Below, piece by piece: positions 58,691-64,000 of a stretch of 64,000 nt of DNA. The stretch comes from Sipunculus nudus (lineage: Eukaryota; Annelida; Sipuncula; Golfingiida; Sipunculidae). The notes beneath the pieces are model-generated. The model had not been told where the DNA came from and did no database searches. It saw only the letters and a program-made list of their open reading frames with translations. Position numbers and translations under genes: made by a program. Numbering within the stretch: the first letter of the stretch is position 1; every line of letters begins with the position of its first letter. The DNA lies in NCBI GenBank assembly GCA_026874595.1, contig CM049318.1:43688456-43752455 (forward strand). Direction: 5' to 3'.

Positions 58691-60727
58691 CAAAATAAGA
58701 GGACTCAGAGGACAACCGGCCTAATGGGTGGATGGTTGATAGGGGGTGTCGTCCAGAATAAAGCTGTTGACCTGCTGGTCGATAGTGGTTCTGATATGTC
58801 CTTACTGGACTACTCGTTCTTCCGAAAGTTTTCAATTTCCATCAGGCGTAAGCTGAGGATTTGGGTTGTGACATCAGCACTGCTAAGGGAGATCCGATGG
58901 ACGTCAGGGGAGAGATTGACCTGAAGTTTCAGTTGGGTAGCCAGGTATGGGAGCGCACCTTCGCTATCACCAAGTTAGGGTCGTTGAAGGGAATTCTTGG
59001 AAACGATTTTATGCGAGATGTTGGTTGCCTGATTGACATTAAGTTAGGGATCCTACACATTGGACAACACCGGCACCTGTTACGGGCGGAGTCTAGCGAT
59101 GGGTGCCGCAGGGTTACACTTAGTGAGTCTCTTGAGGTACCACCCAGACACGAGATAAGAGCGCTTGCCTTGTTGGACAGGCTCAGGTCTAAAAAGGGCC
59201 AGCCTGAGGTAGGTTTGGTGCAGCCTCTAACCTCACTGGTTGAGGACACAGAACTCTTCATGGGAACGGCTTTGGTCAATACCACAAGGTCTAGCGTGCC
59301 CGTCACCTTGATGAACCTAGGTGAAGAGATTAAATACTTGCCTGCTGGACTCGCGGTAGGAGTGGTGGAGGAAGTGAATAAAGTCCCTGACGCAACTGAA
59401 TCTGTGGTTTGGAACTCCCCCACTGGAGCCTCCGTGCCGGAGCATTTGGAACCAATGTTAGAGGAAATATCAGACAAACTGAGTCCTGACCAGAGAAAGC
59501 AAGTACGGCGACTGGTGGCCGAATACAGTGATGTGTTCGCGTCACCGGATGGAGCTTTGGGACTCACTGATTCGGTAGAACACACCATCGATACAGAGGG
59601 TCGTCCACCAGTGAAACAACCGCCCCGGAGTTTGCCGTTAGTTCGACAGGAAATAGCAAACAAAGAGATTGAAAAGATGTTCGATAAAGGCTTTATTGAA
59701 CTGAGTGACAGTCCCTGGGCGAGCCCTATTGTACTGGTGACCAAGCGTGATGGATCCACCCGGTTTTGTGTGGATTACAGACGTTTAAACGAGGTTACCC
59801 GTAAAGACGCGTATCCACTACCGCGCGTGGATGAAACTATTGATACACTGTCAGGAGCGCAGTGGTTCAGTACCCTTGATCTTGCTAGTGGCTACTGGCA
59901 GGTCACGTGGCAGAGAAAGACCGGTCAAAGACAGCCTTCACGACAAGGAAGGGACTCTTCCAATGGCAAGTCATGCCGTTCGGGCTGAGCAACGCCCCAG
60001 CAACATTTTCCAGGCTAATGGAGCTGGTACTCCGAGGGCTGCACTGGGAAAGGTGTCTCGTGTATCTGGACGACATAGTTGTGTTTGGTGCGGACTTTTA
60101 CCAGGCTCTGACGAACTTGGAGATGGTGTTCAACCGTCTGAGATCGGCAAGGTTGAGACTGAAGCCCAAGAAATGTATGCTATTCCAGCCGAGTGTAAGG
60201 TTCTTGGGACATGTTGTGTCTGGAGGAGGAGTAGAATGTGACCGAGACAAGATCCTGTGTGTGCAAGAATGGAAGACTCCAGAGTGCCTGTCTGAAGTGA
60301 GAAGCTTCCTAGGGTTTGCTTCATATTACAGGAGATTCATACCAGAGTACGCGCGCATCGCCTCACCACTAACGGCGTTGACAAAGAAAAGCACTTAGTT
60401 CAATTAGGATGGCACCTGTGAGGAAGCCTTCCAGCAGTTGAAACAGAAACTGACCACCGCACCTGTGTTGGCCTACCCTCGCCCTGAAGGTCTGCTGATC
60501 TTGGACACGGATGCCAGCAGGGTCAGCATTGGGAGTTGTCTCTCACAGATCCAGGATGGGCAAGAGCGAGTTGTGGCGTACGGGAGCAAGAGCCTTACCT
60601 CGGCCCAAAGGAAATACTGCACCACAAAACAGGAGTTGCTGGCAGTGGTGACATTTGTCAAGCACTTCCGCATGTACTTGTGGGGATGACCATTTCTGAT
60701 CAGGACGGACCATGCCTCCCTCCAATG
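58691..60727 (+). pseudogene. Gypsy-2 pol: protease, RT, RNase H, truncated at the inversion
   Basis: Protease: DLLVDSGSDMSLLDYSFF (58768), then a frameshift and 'LGSLKGILGNDFMRDVGCL' (about 58980). RT: KQPPRSLPLVRQEIANKEI, 'FCVDYRRLNEVTRKDAYPLP', FSTLDLASGYWQV (motif A), a frameshift at ~59910, then FGLSNAPATFSRLM (motif B) and CLVYLDDIVVFG (motif C, canonical YLDD). Connection: RSFLGFASYYRRFIPEYARI. RNase H: LDTDASRVSIGSCL, TTKQELLAVV and IRTDHASLQWL, where pol is cut at 60727 and antisense gag begins. No integrase. Four or more frame breaks. This is the loop of the hairpin. Confidence 0.85.
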
Positions 60728-61860
60728 GTTGTGCCGGTCCTCTATCTTAACTGAAGGTCCTTGGGGGTCGAGGCCATTCCCTTCCAGCCCCATGCATATC
60801 ACTTTCGCTGGGGTAGTTGACCACTGCTGACCTGCCCTAGCCAACCCTTGTGATAGTTTGTTAACCTGCTCAGTTAGAGACTCTAACTGGCGATTTACAG
60901 TCCGGTTAAGCTCTTGCGTCCTAGTCTCATTGGCCATCAACCTTTGAACTTGCTCTTGAAGCTGCATTACCCAGTCGCCAGTTTTTTTTCCTGGGACATC
61001 TACCGCAGCCGACCTCGGTCGGAACTTACGATCAGGCTGAACACACTTGCCGTCCTCAAACGATTCATATTGAGTCGCAAGACTAACAGCTTCCTCTAGA
61101 CTCGATGGGCAGCGGAGGTCCACATGTCTCTTCATCTCAATATCGCTTAACCCTCTAACGAACTGATCTTTTGCGATCAAATCTAAGGCACTGCTGTCAA
61201 AGCTTGGGTATGCCCTCCGAGCAAGACGAGAGACCTCACTCCCATAATCCACTAAGGTTTCCTTAGCACTTCTCTTGCACTCGCAGAACCTCGCCCGGAT
61301 GCACTTCCTTTACAAGGTGGACCGAACCTCTTTGAGGGCCACGTTATTGTGCCGTCTCTCAGCAGATACCTCGCTGAGTATCCTTTGGGCTTTACCCCTT
61401 AAACACCTAGTGAGCTGTAGGGCTTTCTCAGCTTCCGTCCAACCATTCCACTCTGAAATGGTCTCGAAGTGGATCTCGAAATCCGGCCATTCTTCCCGTC
61501 ATTCATCTCACCATCAAACTTGTCAGGTTCTTTTTGTTTCTTTGTTGAGGGTCTCTCACTCACAGAACCTGGCGATAATGGCATCATGGGTAATGGCGGT
61601 AGTGCTCGAATAGGATTCTCCTCGGCCATCCGTACCACTGGTGTACCACTCTGACTAAGTGCATCTGTTGCTCTCAGGAATGGGTTTGTACTCTGTCTAG
61701 CCTGTACCACATCCATCAAAAAGGGGTTTGTGGGGCTCCACATCCCAAAACCTGTCTGATCCAATGTAACATATGACTCATCCTGTGCTATAGAGGGGTA
61801 GTGCTCCCCATGCCAACCAGGGGTCAACTCACCTAACCACTCTTCACTTGGGCCGGTCAT
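60728..61860 (-). pseudogene. Gypsy-2 gag, right arm
   Basis: The start ATG at 61860 (MTGPSEEWLGELTPG) is intact here, showing what is lost in the left arm. The first frame (to 61399) breaks near 61500 around KFDGE. A second frame (61252 down) carries the capsid C-terminal half missing from the other copy, with 'SALDLIAKDQFVRGLSDIEM' and PSSLEEAVSLATQYESFE, then VMQLQEQVQRLMANETRTQE. It ends at 60728 before the zinc knuckle; open sequence beyond that point is antisense pol. Confidence 0.8.
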
Positions 61861-61958
61861 CCCTAACTATATAACTAGTCTAACAAGGTTTTCAATTTAC
61901 AGTAACCCTCGTCTTATCTGGGGGTCGACTTATATACGAGTATCTACTGTAATCATCA

Positions 61959-62945
61959 TGTTATAAAATGACACAGATTACACTATATAATATATTTGCA
62001 TCTCGAGTCACCTCTCTTAATGTACTTATTAACAAGAACCAAATAATTTAACACTTTATTATACAAAATCACAGTGTCAACAATATAGATTTATTGCCGA
62101 CAACAAAAATAAAACTAATTAAATCACAAAAATAAAATTAAATGTTATTTACGGATAATGTTCTGCTCTATCACAAGAGCCAATCAAATACACGCTACCT
62201 CAATCTGAGTCCCAGATCGAGGCTGTGTCTCACCGTATTTAAATATCAACTGTATGGACTGCTAAACTCCGCAGTTTATTACAATCTCAGCTAAACCAGC
62301 TGTACAGGCTGGTAAACAGATCAATACAAAGACAGAATCAAATTCTGTCCAAACTGACTGAGAATATATATTTTGCCACTCACGTGGCAACAATGTATTC
62401 CCTGTTAATTCCGAGGCTCACAGATTAATGCAACAATACGGAGTGTTCAGCAATACCTGCTGTGACGTCACTCAGTCCAGTTTACCTGTTGTTCTGCCTC
62501 TCACCAAGTTTACAAGCCTAAATCAGCCAGGAAAGCACTTCAAACCCCACGTTAAGGCGACAATGTACCACTTTTCCGACTTTCCCGGTCCCGGGGAGGT
62601 ACAAATACCCCGCAGCCTTCCTAGCTGAGCGATAACCCGGGCTTTATCAAATCAAAGAAAGGGGGTGGGGGGTTCTGTTAGAGGCAAGGACAACCAACAC
62701 AGGTAAACTGTACAAAAACACTTTAATTGACTAACTTACTCCGACTACAATCTTCTTCAGCTCTGGCGCGTCCAGCGCACCACCGTATCTCCTCGTCTGA
62801 ATCGTTCCTCCGGCCCCGCTCTCTCAAAGCCCGCTCGATCTGATCTTCTTGACTTACAACGCAGCACCTACGTTTTTTTCGTCTGGTTCCCCATCCCCCG
62901 CTCGGCATAGATTTGTCCCTCCCACTAATCCGCCTGCTCGCTACA
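61959..62945 (-). mobile_element. Gypsy-2 LTR, right arm
   Basis: Inverted counterpart of 56856-57727, about 115 bases longer because it retains the stretch at 62298-62422. In place of the 21-base C run of the left arm it has GGGGGTGGGGGG-type sequence (62660-62671), interrupted by one base. Confidence 0.5.
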
Positions 62946-64000
62946 CTTATGTATAATACACTCTACTAACATAACCTATCAACTACCTTACAGATTAGGG
63001 TAAGTGAAATGGATTGAACATTACCTTATATCTGTTAGGAGTGGTCATTTCCCAGACAGCGGGCATGTAAAGCCCCAATCTACTTGACAAGCACAGCTTT
63101 AATGCTCCTCTCACAAGGGGGCCACCCTGCACTATATAGTTCTAACTTAAAACATTAAATTTGCAAAAGGCAAACACTCCAATAAGTATGCAAGATAAAA
63201 GATTATATGTTCAGTTCACATAAGTGAGTAACAGGAAATTACATGATGCAACTTTATGCTTAAGGATTATCATCCACTTAACTATAATTATGTTACATGA
63301 TATTCATGCCCCCTGCATACCTGGGAGACAAAGACAAACATTGGACAGCGGCTCTGGAACCCCTGGGAAAAAACTTTTGAACATGTGATGTGCCCTAAAC
63401 CAAAGAGCATCTTGCAGGGCAAACAATGTATTGTGGATAACAAAATATATGCACCCTTCTATGAGTATCATATCATCTGATTACAGTATGTTATATGTTG
63501 ATATCATAAAGGGATGCTTATTAAGCTGATAAACGTTTGGAACAGATAAGCGTTTGTTAGAATAGATACTCATTTATAGCAGTTCTAAAGGATAACATTG
63601 ATAAATATATATATAAAACTAGAAAAGCACTCATAGAGCGCAGACCTCCGCCAAGTCAGCTCATAAGCTTCAAATAGAACTGTCAGAAAAGCAGCATTTT
63701 TCCTTAAAAAATATTCCTAGATCAAGAATGTTTCCATATCAAATTTAATTTCCTTCAGTGATTGTCGAGCTATCCTGAAGATGTCATTAATATCCATCAA
63801 TAACTTTTTGACTAATGTTACTAACAGACAAACAAACAAAACAACACCCGCTGTAGTATGGCGCTTAAGTTATATGAGGTGGAGAGCGGGTCAAAGTTAA
63901 AAAGGTCAGAGGTCAGACTTGAGGTAGATGGCGGGCACATAGAACTGATTAAACCTTCATGTTACACATCAAGATGGTGTCATTCTTTATATGAACGATC
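62946..64000 (-). repeat. Duplicated flank of gypsy-2, including GGCGGAGGT-repeat end
   Basis: Reverse complement of 55797-56855. 'aactagaaaagcactc' at about 63618 and 'agacctccgcc' at 63643 mark the end of the CCTCCGCC-type repeat. It shows that the duplication includes host DNA next to the retrotransposon. Confidence 0.8.

Larger units (their letters stand above)
60728..64000 (-). repeat. Right arm of the gypsy-2 inverted duplication (runs off window)
   Basis: Inverted copy of 55797-58613 that continues to the last base, so its outer limit is unknown. It keeps the gag middle and an LTR stretch (about 62298-62422) that the left arm has lost, and thus is the more complete copy. Substitutions and small indels are scattered along it, so the arms are not identical. 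Confidence 0.9.

Noticed and set aside
58929-59759. 276-codon reverse-strand open frame
   Set aside because: Antisense of gypsy-2 protease/RT; the sense strand has clear family motifs.
13940-64000. All large palindromes dismissed as assembly artefacts
   Set aside because: Gypsy-1 and gypsy-2 arms differ by substitutions, deletions and an insertion present in only one copy, which an artefact would not produce. The Penelope-like palindrome is the one case where artefact remains open.
1-64000. tRNA or rRNA genes
   Set aside because: No stretch with a tRNA-like A box, B box and acceptor pairing, and no rRNA-like sequence was recognised by eye; a covariance-model scan was not possible.

Overview
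The window looks like gene-poor nuclear DNA from an aquatic invertebrate, most likely a lophotrochozoan and plausibly a bivalve mollusc. The grounds are eukaryotic retroelements only, many (TA)n, (GA)n and (CATT)n microsatellites, and dispersed repeats that end in a GACAGACAGAC-rich stretch and a CTATAGCTCA...TGAGCT hairpin. I associate that last pattern with bivalve genomes; the phylum is an inference. I found no host protein gene, tRNA or rRNA that I could support. Nearly all recognisable coding sequence belongs to decayed transposable elements.

Layout. 1-10.3 kb: tandem and dispersed non-coding repeats. These include a ~339-bp tandem family split by a 2-kb element (2911-4915), whose core is a 278-280-bp satellite with the 12-bp palindrome GGTGGCGCCACC in each half-unit. 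10.3-13.9 kb: a gypsy-type LTR (copy A) carrying a 3.3-kb fold-back insert made of microsatellites and a repeated ~50-bp motif. 13.9-15.5 kb: a segment (X) found again inverted at 37.8-39.4 kb. 15.5-28.4 kb: a 12.9-kb insertion bounded by 20-bp inverted repeats. It holds a hAT-type MITE and a 5.7-kb Penelope-like composite with three head-to-tail partial units plus an inverted copy. 28.4-35.6 kb: gypsy-1 on the minus strand (LTR, gag, protease, RT, RNase H), nearly intact. 35.7-39.4 kb: inverted copies of the gypsy-1 pol end, an Ulp1-like fragment and segment X. The empty site of the 12.9-kb insertion survives here.

39.4-43.9 kb: a second, diverged array of the palindrome satellite and a ~76-bp tandem repeat. 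43.9-48.0 kb: a Jockey/CR1-group LINE interrupted by a second LINE. 48.0-50.6 kb: gypsy-3, heavily decayed. 50.9-53.9 kb: a Tx1/L1-like LINE on the minus strand. 55.8-64 kb: gypsy-2 arranged as a giant hairpin, with flank, LTR and gag as inverted arms and protease, RT and RNase H as the loop. The right arm runs off the window.

The main theme is inversion. Three retroelement families (Penelope-like, gypsy-1, gypsy-2) each sit in a large inverted duplication with a breakpoint inside the element's own coding sequence. The arms differ in divergence, so the events look like different ages. No assembled pathway or operon is present.
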